A stretch of 64,000 nucleotides of DNA, taken from contig NZ_JACHIS010000001.1 in assembly GCF_014203365.1 (NCBI RefSeq), positions 5,146,001-5,210,000 on the forward strand, given 5' to 3'. Below the pieces are notes generated by a model. That model ran no database searches and was not told where the DNA came from. It worked only from the letters and a program-made list of their open reading frames with translations. The translations under genes were made by a program, and so were the position numbers. This DNA comes from Actinoalloteichus hymeniacidonis. Its GTDB lineage: Bacteria; Actinomycetota; Actinomycetes; Mycobacteriales; Pseudonocardiaceae. Shown here piece after piece: positions 54,100 to 62,370 of the stretch. Position 1 is the first letter of the stretch. Each line of letters starts with the position of its first letter.

Positions 54100-54126
54100 C
54101 GAGATATCTCGATTCAGGAATCGAGA
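54100..54126. promoter_or_regulatory. two overlapping palindromes upstream of the FAD oxidoreductase gene
   Basis: The perfect 12-bp palindrome CGAGATATCTCG (54100-54111) overlaps TCTCGATTC-AG-GAATCGAGA (54107-54126, perfect 9-bp arms). They share the CTCG half-site, as for two dimers competing or co-operating. They end 71 bp before the start codon. Confidence 0.55.
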
Positions 54127-54197
54127 CGGGCGCGCTCACCCACCGGGTAATGACCGCGCCCGACTTAGCGATGCCCTTCTACGCTTTGGAGTGTGAC

Positions 54198-55415
54198 ATG
54201 GCCGATCGTGCCGAGGTCGTCGTTGTCGGTGGTGGGGTGATGGGCTGCGCCATGGCCCTGCACCTGCTGAAAGCCGGCGTGCGAGACGTCCGGTTGATCG
54301 AACGGGATGAGGTCGGTCAGGGGACCACTGCGGCGGGCGGCGGATTTCTCGCGGATTGGGCACCACAGGAGCCGGAGATCCAGGCGTCGCGTTATGGCCG
54401 CGAGTTCTATTCCGCGCTGCACGACAATGGACACGATATCTCCTATCGCGCGAACTCGACGCTGTATATCGCGGCAGGCGAGGCCGCCTGGCGCGCTTTA
54501 AGCGATGGCGGGAATGCGGCGGATGAATCGGTACTGAGTCCAGCGGAGGTCGAGGCACGGACCGGCGGCGCCGTACCCGCCTCCGGTGTCCACGCCGGAC
54601 TTCTGGACGAGGACGGGGCTCAGGTCCACGCGCCGAAGGTGGTATCGGTACTCGCCGACCGTGTCCGCGCGGCGGGTGGCGTGATCGACAGCAGACGACC
54701 GGTCACGGGGATCACCGTCCAAGGCGGCCGAGTACGCGAGGTGCAGACCGTGCGCGGTTCCGTCGGCTGTGAAGCGGTGGTGCTCGCTGCGGGCGCGTGG
54801 AACAACACCATGGCGAACTGGCTCGGGTTCCTCCTACCCCAGGTACCGCAGGTGACCTCGCGGGTCCACACCGGGCCACTCGGTATCCCGGACACGATGC
54901 CTGCCCTCTTCCTGACCGGTCTCGCACCCGAGGAGCCGGCTGGCGGCACGATGCTGTGGGTCCGGGGCCAGGACGGCGGTCTGCTGTGGGGTGGCACCTA
55001 TGAGGTCTGGCCACGCGATGTCCTGGTCGGGGAACCGGTACCCGACCGACTGGACCAACTGCCGATCGATGGCGTGCTGGAGATCCTGCGGATCGCGGAG
55101 CGTGGCAGGGCGACACTGCCTGCGCTGGCGAGCCGGGAACACCTGCGGATCAGCCACGGCGCTCCCTGTTACACACCGGACATGCGGGCCCTGGTCGGTG
55201 CGGTGCCCGGTGTCACCGGGGCCTACATCCTCGCCGGGGACAACGAGTCGGGCATAACCTACGGACCCGGTTATGCGCGAGCGTTGACGCGCCAGATCAC
55301 CGAGGGGACCGGCGGATCGGCAGGCCCGGACGAATGGCGGCCGGACCGGTTCGCCGACCGATTCACCGACCCGCAGCAGATCCGCGAGGCGTTGCGCGAG
55401 CATTCCTGGACGTGA
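54198..55415 (+). CDS. FAD-dependent oxidoreductase of the DAO/glycine-sarcosine oxidase family
   Basis: 405 residues. The FAD-binding motif VVVVGGGVMGCAMALHLL and RDEVGQGTTAAGGG are typical of D-amino-acid/sarcosine oxidase-like enzymes. A second FAD-contact region is VVLAAGAWNN and the C-terminal block is AYILAGDNESGITYGPGYA. It probably oxidises an amine or amino acid. I chose the ATG giving MADRAEVVV, which has GGAG upstream. Palindromes upstream indicate regulation; regulator genes of XRE and AraC type lie downstream on the opposite strand. Confidence 0.9.
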   Translation: MADRAEVVVVGGGVMGCAMALHLLKAGVRDVRLIERDEVGQGTTAAGGGFLADWAPQEPEIQASRYGREFYSALHDNGHDISYRANSTLYIAAGEAAWRALSDGGNAADESVLSPAEVEARTGGAVPASGVHAGLLDEDGAQVHAPKVVSVLADRVRAAGGVIDSRRPVTGITVQGGRVREVQTVRGSVGCEAVVLAAGAWNNTMANWLGFLLPQVPQVTSRVHTGPLGIPDTMPALFLTGLAPEEPAGGTMLWVRGQDGGLLWGGTYEVWPRDVLVGEPVPDRLDQLPIDGVLEILRIAERGRATLPALASREHLRISHGAPCYTPDMRALVGAVPGVTGAYILAGDNESGITYGPGYARALTRQITEGTGGSAGPDEWRPDRFADRFTDPQQIREALREHSWT

Positions 55416-55473
55416 CCGGATGGGCGTGGGACGACGATTCCGCGTCTCCCGAGCGGCGGCTCCGACCCGTCCC

Positions 55474-55812
55474 TCACCCGCGGGCGGGATCTCGGCGCGG
55501 ACGTCCCGCGCCGAGGTCCCGACCCCGCGCAGCGGCGCCGCGTAGTCGCTGAACCTCGACATCGGACAATCCCAGTGCCCAGATGAGCCTGCGTACGGTG
55601 TCGGACCTCGGTCCCAGAACGCGATGCTGTTCGATGTCGCGCACCCCTGCGACGCTCATCCCGGTGATGTCCGCCAATTCCTGCTGCGTCAAGCCCGCAC
55701 GTTGGCGGAACTCAGCGAGGAGCCCGCCGAGATCGTCGACACCCGTCGAGGCTGCCGCACCGATCCTCCCCCTGTGGACCCGCCCGCTTGCTATTGCTTC
55801 CCCCCGGAGCAT
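55474..55812 (-). CDS. short stand-alone XRE-type HTH protein
   Basis: 112 residues. The HTH (LLAEFRQRAGLTQQELADIT, then DTVRRLIWALGLSDVEVQRL) is the kind found at the N-terminus of large actinobacterial regulators with ATPase and TPR parts. Here the protein stops about 20 residues after the HTH with a basic, arginine-rich end. It may be a truncated remnant or a small regulator in its own right. No ribosome site precedes its ATG. It is 83 bp downstream of the AraC gene on the same strand. Confidence 0.6.
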   Translation of the reverse strand: MLRGEAIASGRVHRGRIGAAASTGVDDLGGLLAEFRQRAGLTQQELADITGMSVAGVRDIEQHRVLGPRSDTVRRLIWALGLSDVEVQRLRGAAARGRDLGAGRPRRDPARG

Positions 55813-55895
55813 GTGATCAATCTAGGACCCGGTGCCCGCCGGCTGCTTGCGCTGACACGAACGGTCATTGCTCCGATACGCTTTCTCGGCCTCGG

Positions 55896-56903
55896 CTACG
55901 GCTCCCCGGTGGGCGCTGCTCCGGAGTGCGGTGGGCGCAGGTCGCGGGGTGTGTTGCCGAAACGCTGCCGGAAGGTCGTGCTGAACGCGCTGTGCGAGGC
56001 GAAGCCCGCGGCATGCGCGATGTTCGAGATGGACAGGTGTCGGTGAGCGGGGCTCATCAGTAGCTCTCGGGCCAGCCGAAGCCGCTCCTCACGGATCAAC
56101 TCGCGGGGCGTGGTGCCGGACCGTCGCAGAACGAGTTGGACATAGCGCAACGACCAGCCGAGGGCGTGCGCGATGCTCTCGCCCGTCAGGTGTGGATCGC
56201 GTGCATGGTTGCGAACATGGCGGCGAATCGAGGTCGCCACCGTGTCGGCGTGCGACGCGACACCGGGCCGATCGTCACCGACCACGGCCATACACAGCAT
56301 CTCGACCATGCGATCGCAGATCGCGTTGAACTGGTCCGCGTTCAGGACCTCGGCTTCGGCCATCAGCCCGGTCACGATGTCGCGGACGATCCGGCCGACG
56401 CCCGTGGACAGGTCGATCGCGCCGAAGAGGTCGCAACGATCGAGCCGGGCATCGATCTCGCGGCTGGGGATGGCCAGCACGGCGGCATGCAGGCCCGCCG
56501 CGCCCAGTACGTCGATCGGCTCGTTCACGGTGAGCAAGACGCCTGTCTGCGGAAACAGTTCGGCTTCGGCATCGTTGGCCGTGACCCCCAGCGAAGCCCG
56601 AAAGGGCAGGACGAAGAGGTAGTTCTCATACGGATCCCGAGAGATCTGCCGCTTGCCGCGTAAGAGCCTGCATTCGTCGCGCTGCCGCCAGTCCAAGATC
56701 TGGTAGAGGCCGGAGGTCTGTCGGAATCCGTGTGCCACGAAGTCCTCGTGCTGGGAGAACCGGATGTCCATCTCGCAGTGGTATCGATGCACCAGGTCGG
56801 CGAAGAAGTCACCGCGTTCGCCCGCCCGAACATCGGGGGTTGCCCAGCGTTCCATGAGGTAGCCGCCCGCAGGTGCCGACGATATGTCACGCACCGTGCT
56901 CAT
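55896..56903 (-). CDS. AraC-family transcriptional regulator
   Basis: 335 residues. The N-terminal half is an AraC_binding_2-like sensor domain (ENYLFVLPFRASLGV region), and the C-terminal two-HTH domain covers about 225-325 (ESIAHALGWSLRYVQLVLRR, then ISNIAHAAGFASHSAFSTTF followed by FGNTPRDLRP). It is divergent from the SDR gene across 186 bp and followed on its own strand by the small HTH gene. The SDR is the most likely target; the FAD oxidoreductase beyond is another. Confidence 0.9.
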   Translation of the reverse strand: MSTVRDISSAPAGGYLMERWATPDVRAGERGDFFADLVHRYHCEMDIRFSQHEDFVAHGFRQTSGLYQILDWRQRDECRLLRGKRQISRDPYENYLFVLPFRASLGVTANDAEAELFPQTGVLLTVNEPIDVLGAAGLHAAVLAIPSREIDARLDRCDLFGAIDLSTGVGRIVRDIVTGLMAEAEVLNADQFNAICDRMVEMLCMAVVGDDRPGVASHADTVATSIRRHVRNHARDPHLTGESIAHALGWSLRYVQLVLRRSGTTPRELIREERLRLARELLMSPAHRHLSISNIAHAAGFASHSAFSTTFRQRFGNTPRDLRPPHSGAAPTGEP

Positions 56904-57089
56904 AACAGTCGAGTGTAGTGATCAATAGTCTGCGCAGGAGCCGCCCCGTGGGTCGACCAACCGGACAGACGGCGGACGTCCATGGCGCCGCGACACTCTA
57001 GAGGCGGTGCCCGAGTTCTCCCAGGGTGCGCGGCAGCCTGGAAAGCAGGGGCCTTCCTCCTCGGCCCGGCGCCGTGGAGCGTGGCGTCC

Positions 57090-57830
57090 ATGACCACCGA
57101 TAACGAACAACCACGAGTGATCCTGGTGACGGGCGCCTCCAGCGGTATCGGCGAGGCCACGGCGCGACATCTCGCGGCCGAAGGCCACCACGTCGTGTTG
57201 ACCGCGCGGCGCACCGACCGTCTCGACGCGATCGTCGCGGATATCGAGCAGGCCGGGCACAGTGCCGAAGCACGCGCTCTGGACGTGACCGACCGGACGG
57301 CGTTCCAGGCTCTTGTCGAGGACGTCGTCACGACCAGAGGGCGACTCGATGTCCTGGTCGGCAACGCCGGCGTCATGCTGCTGTCGCGTCTCGATGTGCT
57401 GCTCGTCGAGGAGTGGGACCGCATGTTCGAGGTCAACGTCCGAGGGCTGTACAACGGGATCGCCGCCGTGTTGCCGCACTTTCAGCGGCAGCGGAGCGGA
57501 CACGTCATCACCATGGCCTCGACCGGCGCCCACGAGGTGCCACCGACGTCGGCGATCTACTCGGCAACCAAGTACGCGGCCTGGGCGCTCACCGAAGGAC
57601 TGCGAATCGAATCCGATCCCGCCATCCGTGTCACGACCATCTCCCCCGGCGTGACCCAGTCGGAGCTGGCCGACCACATCACCGACGCCCATGCGGCCGG
57701 CTTCATGGTCGATTACCGCAGGAGCGCCATCCCGGCCGATGCGATCGCCAGGGCCGTCGGCTTCGCCATCGCCCAACCCGCCGACATCGACGTCAGCGAG
57801 ATCATCGTCCGTCCGACCGCCCAACGCTGA
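57090..57830 (+). CDS. short-chain dehydrogenase/reductase (classical)
   Basis: 246 residues. The NAD(P) motif is TGASSGIG (14-21), the structural motif VGNAGVM replaces the usual NNAG, and the catalytic Ser-Tyr-Lys are in ITMASTGA and IYSATKYAA. The basic residues of TARRTDRLD after the second strand suggest NADP(H). It is divergent from the AraC gene and ends in a strong hairpin. Substrate unknown. Confidence 0.92.
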   Translation: MTTDNEQPRVILVTGASSGIGEATARHLAAEGHHVVLTARRTDRLDAIVADIEQAGHSAEARALDVTDRTAFQALVEDVVTTRGRLDVLVGNAGVMLLSRLDVLLVEEWDRMFEVNVRGLYNGIAAVLPHFQRQRSGHVITMASTGAHEVPPTSAIYSATKYAAWALTEGLRIESDPAIRVTTISPGVTQSELADHITDAHAAGFMVDYRRSAIPADAIARAVGFAIAQPADIDVSEIIVRPTAQR

Positions 57831-57860
57831 CACGGATCCGTCCGGGCCGATCAACGAGAG

Positions 57861-57892
57861 GTCCCTCCCACCCGGTGCCGGGTGGGAGGGAC
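57861..57892. terminator. bidirectional terminator hairpin
   Basis: Perfect 15-bp arms GTCCCTCCCACCCGG / CCGGGTGGGAGGGAC with a 2-nt centre, 30 bp after the SDR stop and 34 bp from the convergent DUF21-CBS stop. Confidence 0.85.
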
Positions 57893-57925
57893 ACCGTCGT
57901 TCACGACACCGTGTCTGCGCCGCGA

Positions 57926-58969
57926 TTACCCGGTGGGACTCAACGAACTCGAACCCTTCCTGGCGCCGTCACGCGGCATGATCCGACGCAGGATGTCCGT
58001 CACCGTGAGCACGCCGACCACCTCGCCCTCCCGGGCGACGAGTGCGAGCTGCTCGCTGCTGGCCCGCATCTGCGCGAGCGCCTCGTAGACGGCGGTGGCC
58101 GCATCGAGGGTCAGCACCGACCTGGCGATGCTCTCGGCCGGGCGGTCGGGTGCCTCCAGTAGACAGTCCCGGACGTGGATCAGCCGGGATGGCGAACCCT
58201 GCTCGTCGGTCATGAGGATGCGCAGGTGACCGGACTCCGCGGCCGCGCGCCGGACGTCGTCCACCGACGCATCCAGGCCCACGCTGGTGAGCAGGCCCCG
58301 GCTTCGAATCAGATCGCCGACGGTCAACCGCTCCAATTCGAGCACGTCCGACAGCTGCCTGCGGAAGGGCGCCTCGAGCGTCCCCACCGAGGCGGAATGC
58401 TCCACCAGCGCACGGATGGTGTCGACATCCTGCCCGCCGACCGCCGCCCGATCCACCGGCGTGATGCCGCTTGCGGCGACGAGCCGGTTCGCCATGGCGT
58501 TGATCCACAACAGCAACGGTCGGAACACCCAGGCGAAGGCCCGGGAGGGCACGCCGATGATCTTCGCCGCCGTCTCCGGATGCGCGATGGCCCAGGACTT
58601 GGGAGCCATCTCCCCCACCACGAGATGCAGGAAGGTGACGAACACCAAGGAGATCGCGAAGGCGCCGCCGTCGGCGAGCCACGCGGGCAGTCCCCACTCC
58701 GCGAACAGCGGAGACAGCGCATAGTCGACGGCTGGCTTGGTGACCGCGCCGAGCGCGAAGGTGCACGCGGTGATCCCCAGCTGTGCCACGGCCAGCATGA
58801 TGGTGAGTTCGTGCGCGCCGCGCAGCGCGGCACGAGCAGACCGGCTGGTGGTGGCCTCGGCCTCCAGGCGATGCCTGCGCGCACCGAGCAACGCGAACTC
58901 GATGACCACGAAGAACGCGCTCAGCACGATGAGGAGAACCGTGATCACGATGACGGAGAATGCGCTCAT
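57926..58969 (-). CDS. DUF21-CBS (CNNM/HlyC-like) membrane protein, short form
   Basis: 347 residues. The DUF21/CNNM transmembrane domain (about 1-190) includes FVVIEFALLGARRHRLEAEA and LVVGEMAPKSWAIAHPE. A CBS pair follows (about 200-335), with LRILMTDEQGSPSRLIHVRD and a final VTDILRRIMP. The C-terminal CorC_HlyC domain found in the partner is missing. Family members affect Mg/Co homeostasis. It overlaps the longer paralogue upstream by 4 nt, so the two may form a hetero-oligomer. Confidence 0.9.
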   Translation of the reverse strand: MSAFSVIVITVLLIVLSAFFVVIEFALLGARRHRLEAEATTSRSARAALRGAHELTIMLAVAQLGITACTFALGAVTKPAVDYALSPLFAEWGLPAWLADGGAFAISLVFVTFLHLVVGEMAPKSWAIAHPETAAKIIGVPSRAFAWVFRPLLLWINAMANRLVAASGITPVDRAAVGGQDVDTIRALVEHSASVGTLEAPFRRQLSDVLELERLTVGDLIRSRGLLTSVGLDASVDDVRRAAAESGHLRILMTDEQGSPSRLIHVRDCLLEAPDRPAESIARSVLTLDAATAVYEALAQMRASSEQLALVAREGEVVGVLTVTDILRRIMPRDGARKGSSSLSPTG

Positions 58970-60354
58970 CGTCCGTTCCCTTCCTCGTCGTCGATCTCGG
59001 TGCCGCGTTCCTCGACGAGTCGAGCTCGCAGCTCGCCGGGGACATGTCCGGACAGCTCGATGACCTCGATGCGCAGCGCCCTACGGACCGGTTCGGTGTC
59101 GACCAGGTCGCCCGGATCCTCCGGCAACGCCACCTCGATCGACTCACCGGCCGTGGGCAACGCACCGTGGTAGGCGATGAACAGACCCGCGAAGGTCTCG
59201 TAGTCGCCCGTCGGCAACACATGTCCGATGGCCCGTTCGATCTCGTCGATGTGCACATCCCCGCCGACCCGCCACACGCCGGACTCCTCGACGAGGATGT
59301 CGGGCGCGGTCGTCGCGTCGTGTTCGTCCGTGAGCTCCCCGACCAGTTCCTCCGCGAGATCCTCGACCGTCAGAATGCCCGCGAAGCCGCCGTACTCGTC
59401 GATCGCACAGGCCAGCTCACCGCGCTCCCGGGTGAGCTGATCCAGTGCGTTGGGCAACGGCATCAGGGTCGAGACGACCACCGGTGGCCGCATGATCGTC
59501 GTCACCGACGCGCCGTCGGAGGCATCGCTGCGCAACAGGTCGACCAATTGCACCGTTCCGACGGGTTGTTCCGACTCGTCCAGCACCGGATAGCGGGTAT
59601 GGGCACCTGCCATCAGGCTGCGCAGCTCGCCGATCGTCGTATCGGCATTGACCACTCCGACCTGCGAACGCGGCACCATCGCGTGTGCCACGTCCTGATC
59701 CGGGAAGTCGAGTACTCGATCGATGAGCATCGACAGCTCGGGCGGCAGATCGCCGCTCGCCCGCGAGTCGGCCACCGCGCGCTTGAGGTCCTCGGCGTTC
59801 ATCGTGATGTCGACATCGTGTACCGGCTCCACCCGGACGATGCGCAGCAGCAGATTCGCGGCGTGATCGAAGAACGTGATCAACCACCCGAACACCGCCA
59901 GGTAGATCAAGGTGGAACGGGACAGACCACGGGCCAAGCGCTCCGGTGCGGCGATCGCCAGGTTCTTCGGATAGAGTTCACCGAAGATCATCTGGACGAG
60001 CGAGGCCACCACGAGCGCGCCGACGGTTCCGATGGAGATGGCGACCGCAGCCGATAGGCCGGTGTCGCCGAGGAGTACGGCCAGGGACTCCCCTACCAGC
60101 GGCTCCGCGACATAACCGACCAGCAGGCCGGTGACCGTGATGCCGAGTTGGGCGCCCGAGAGCATGAACGAGGTTCGGCCGGTGACCTGCAAGGCACGGC
60201 GGGCTGCCGCGTCGCCCTCGGCTGCCCGGGCCCGCAACCTGGCTCGGTCGACGGACATGTAGGCGAATTCCTGGGCGACGAAGTACCCGTTCGCTGCGAT
60301 GATCACGAGAATTACGACGACGCCGAGCAGAAGGGTAAGCGCTGCGGCGATCAT
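58966..60354 (-). CDS. DUF21-CBS-CorC_HlyC (CNNM-like) membrane protein, long form
   Basis: 462 residues. The DUF21 domain carries the family run AANGYFVAQEFAYMSVDRAR and FGELYPKNLAIAAPERLA. A CBS pair lies at about 210-335 (DKDQDV-type DFPDQDVAHAMVPRSQVGVV). The CorC_HlyC domain occupies 350-445 (DILVEESGVWRVGGDVHIDE). Known relatives transport or regulate Mg2+. It is the upstream gene of a two-gene operon. A 491-bp region with a degraded tetR fragment lies upstream. Confidence 0.92.
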   Translation of the reverse strand: MIAAALTLLLGVVVILVIIAANGYFVAQEFAYMSVDRARLRARAAEGDAAARRALQVTGRTSFMLSGAQLGITVTGLLVGYVAEPLVGESLAVLLGDTGLSAAVAISIGTVGALVVASLVQMIFGELYPKNLAIAAPERLARGLSRSTLIYLAVFGWLITFFDHAANLLLRIVRVEPVHDVDITMNAEDLKRAVADSRASGDLPPELSMLIDRVLDFPDQDVAHAMVPRSQVGVVNADTTIGELRSLMAGAHTRYPVLDESEQPVGTVQLVDLLRSDASDGASVTTIMRPPVVVSTLMPLPNALDQLTRERGELACAIDEYGGFAGILTVEDLAEELVGELTDEHDATTAPDILVEESGVWRVGGDVHIDEIERAIGHVLPTGDYETFAGLFIAYHGALPTAGESIEVALPEDPGDLVDTEPVRRALRIEVIELSGHVPGELRARLVEERGTEIDDEEGNGR

Positions 60355-60555
60355 GAGAGCACCTCGCTGCTGCGGTCACGACAGGCAGACGCCTGGGCCG
60401 CGGAACGAGGCGACGGACTATGACTGGGGTCGTCGGCTGACGACCCTGGGCTCGCGGACGAGTCCATAAAGGGTTTCACTCTCCAGTGATGACAGGGCCG
60501 CGCGGAGGGGTCTGGCGACCCACGGTACGACCGCCCCCGATGATACGTATGAGCA
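60355..60555. other. upstream region of the DUF21-CBS operon
   Basis: No gene seen. This part of the 492-bp gap should hold the operon's minus-strand promoter. I could not pick out clear -35/-10 boxes, an M-box or another riboswitch by eye. Confidence 0.35.
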
Positions 60556-60830
60556 CTATGTCGCTTTTACGAGGCCGTTTGCGGTGGTGAGGCGTCGACC
60601 GCCGAGGCGCGTCGGGCGTTCGAGGCCAGCTTCACACGAGACGTCCGCGCGGGGCGCGCACCGACCCTCACGGCGCGTCGCGGCGCGCACGGCGTGCGCG
60701 GTCAGCGGGTCGCCCGCGCAACCCAACGAGATCGCGTTGGCCAGGTCGACGAGTTCCCGGGGCGGCACCTCGGTGCGCAGCTCCGAATGGGCCCGCACGG
60801 CGTTCTGATCCGCTCCTCCCCGGCGAACAG
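60556..60830 (-). pseudogene. degraded C-terminal fragment of a TetR-family regulator
   Basis: The frame reads ADQNAVRAHSELRTEVPPRE then LVDLANAISLGCAGDP, which resembles the ligand-domain end of TetR proteins (AHADGTLR.DV.P.DLV.LANAI). After that the sequence becomes arginine-rich and unlike the family, indicating a frameshift. No HTH is found upstream: a TAG closes the frame near 60830 and the neighbouring oxidoreductase gene begins its coding end at 60847. It is likely the leftover of a regulator that once served one of the flanking genes. Confidence 0.4.
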
Positions 60831-60846
60831 CGGTCTATCGGCGGTT

Positions 60847-61869
60847 TCAATGCTCGTCGGTGGTGAGGACGATCTTCTCGCCGGGATCGCCTGCCTCGGC
60901 GGCGGCCATCGCGCCGGCGTAGTCGCTCAGCGCGAACAACCTCGGACCGGGTGCGATCAACCGCCCTGCGGCGACCCCGGCCAACAGCTCGGCCAGTAGC
61001 CGCCGACAGCGGTCGCGACGAGTCATGAGCAGCATCGGAACCGAGCAGAGGCGTTCGTCGGGACGCGCATAGCGACGCAGTTGGGTGGCCAGGGATCCGG
61101 CTGCGGTTGCAGCGCACTGCGTGCCGGGGCTGCCGCCGAAAGCGATGCGGACGATGCGGCCGGACGGTCGGACGGCCCGACGCAAGGCCCGGCTTCCGGT
61201 GTGGTCGATCGCTGCGGAGACTCCGCCGCCGGTGATGGCGCGCAGCTCGTCGATCCAGCCGAAATCGCCGTAGTCGAGCACCGTGGCCCCGAACCTCTCG
61301 GCATGCTCCCGCGATCGTCGTGATGCCGTGCCGTAGACGGTCCGACCACCCGCCGAGGCCAGTTGGACCGCCCAGGAGCCGACGGCCCCGCCTGCGCCCT
61401 GCACCAGGATGGGGCGGCCGTCCGGCCGCAGGGCCTCCAGCGCACAGCCTGCGGTCACGGCGTCCAGCGGCACGGTCGCGGCGATCGCACTGTCGAGTCC
61501 GTCGGGGATCGGGACAAGCAGTGAGGTGGGAACGTCGATCACCGTGGCGTGCGCGCCCATCCGGGGCAGCACGGCCGCCACCCGCTGTCCGATGCGCAGG
61601 CCACGGGCATCCCCCGACGGCAGGTACTCGATGATGCCGACGAGGTCGTAACCGGGCACGAAACCCCGTCTCGGTTGAAGCAGGTAGTCCCCGCGCGCCG
61701 CCATCACATCGGTCACGCCCACCGAGGCATGGGTGATCCGGACCAGTGCCCGAGGACCCCTCGGCGCTCGCGTCTCGGCCTGGCGACTCGGGCCGGCGGG
61801 GATGGTGCCGAAACGCTCGATCCGGACGGCGGACCGCTCGACCCCGGACGAGTTTAGGTAACGTGTCAT
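60847..61869 (-). CDS. zinc-independent MDR oxidoreductase (quinone oxidoreductase-like)
   Basis: 340 residues. It opens with a quinone-reductase-like N-terminus (IERFGTIPAG), then SVGVTDVMAARGDYLLQ, VPGYDLVGIIEYL and the cofactor loop VQGAGGAVGSWAVQLASAGG. No zinc ligands. It reduces quinones or activated alkenes with NADPH. The chosen ATG lies in one half of a 52-bp inverted repeat shared with the divergent marR gene; an upstream start at 61905 would overlap that gene. The MarR protein should repress both. Confidence 0.88.
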   Translation of the reverse strand: MTRYLNSSGVERSAVRIERFGTIPAGPSRQAETRAPRGPRALVRITHASVGVTDVMAARGDYLLQPRRGFVPGYDLVGIIEYLPSGDARGLRIGQRVAAVLPRMGAHATVIDVPTSLLVPIPDGLDSAIAATVPLDAVTAGCALEALRPDGRPILVQGAGGAVGSWAVQLASAGGRTVYGTASRRSREHAERFGATVLDYGDFGWIDELRAITGGGVSAAIDHTGSRALRRAVRPSGRIVRIAFGGSPGTQCAATAAGSLATQLRRYARPDERLCSVPMLLMTRRDRCRRLLAELLAGVAAGRLIAPGPRLFALSDYAGAMAAAEAGDPGEKIVLTTDEH

Positions 61870-61907
61870 GTAATTCAGCCTAGCCAGAAATAGATGACAT
61901 GTCACCT
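61856..61907. promoter_or_regulatory. divergent operator covering both start codons
   Basis: AGGTAACGTGTCAT (61856-61869) and ATGACATGTCACCT (61894-61907) form an inverted repeat matching at 12 of 14 positions. The right half includes the palindrome TGACATGTCA. The oxidoreductase ATG lies in the left half and the marR ATG in the right half. On the minus strand TAGGCT sits seven bases before the ATG, fitting a leaderless transcript. Confidence 0.6.
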
Positions 61908-62360
61908 GAATCTGACGAGAACGCCGTCCTGAGGTTCGCCTTCGCGGTCCGGAAGCTCACCACCGAACTCAATGCCGCATTGGCCACGCGGTTTCGGCCG
62001 CTCGGCCTGACCTGCGTGCAGGCCGAGGCCCTGATGGCCCTGGACGCCCTCGGTCCGGTGACGTTGAAGCAGCTCGCCGAGCACCTGGTCGCCGAGTCCG
62101 GACATCCCAGTCGGCTGATCTCCCGACTGGTCGACGACGGGCTCGTCACCCGCGCCGCCTCCGAATCGGACGGACGTGCCGTCACCCTGCTGTTGACCGA
62201 GCGGGGGCGTGACCTGGCCGCCCAGGCTCGCGCCGCCCGCGCCCCACTGGTCGCCGAGTTCGCCCGTCGCCACGGCGATCGACTCGATGCGACGACCGAT
62301 CTGATGCGCGAACTATGGACCGCAATGGCCGAACAGCAGGACTCTTCCCGCACTATGTGA
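61899..62360 (+). CDS. MarR-family transcriptional regulator
   Basis: 153 residues. The winged HTH contains VTLKQLAEHLVAESGHPSRL and ISRLVDDGLVTRAASESDGR, with flanking dimerisation helices. No ribosome site is visible and the ATG is inside the operator dyad. It is divergent from the MDR oxidoreductase by 29 bp. MarR repressors of this arrangement usually sense electrophiles or quinones that the enzyme removes; that is an inference here. Confidence 0.9.
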   Translation: MSPESDENAVLRFAFAVRKLTTELNAALATRFRPLGLTCVQAEALMALDALGPVTLKQLAEHLVAESGHPSRLISRLVDDGLVTRAASESDGRAVTLLLTERGRDLAAQARAARAPLVAEFARRHGDRLDATTDLMRELWTAMAEQQDSSRTM

Positions 62361-62370
62361 TGGGTCCGCG

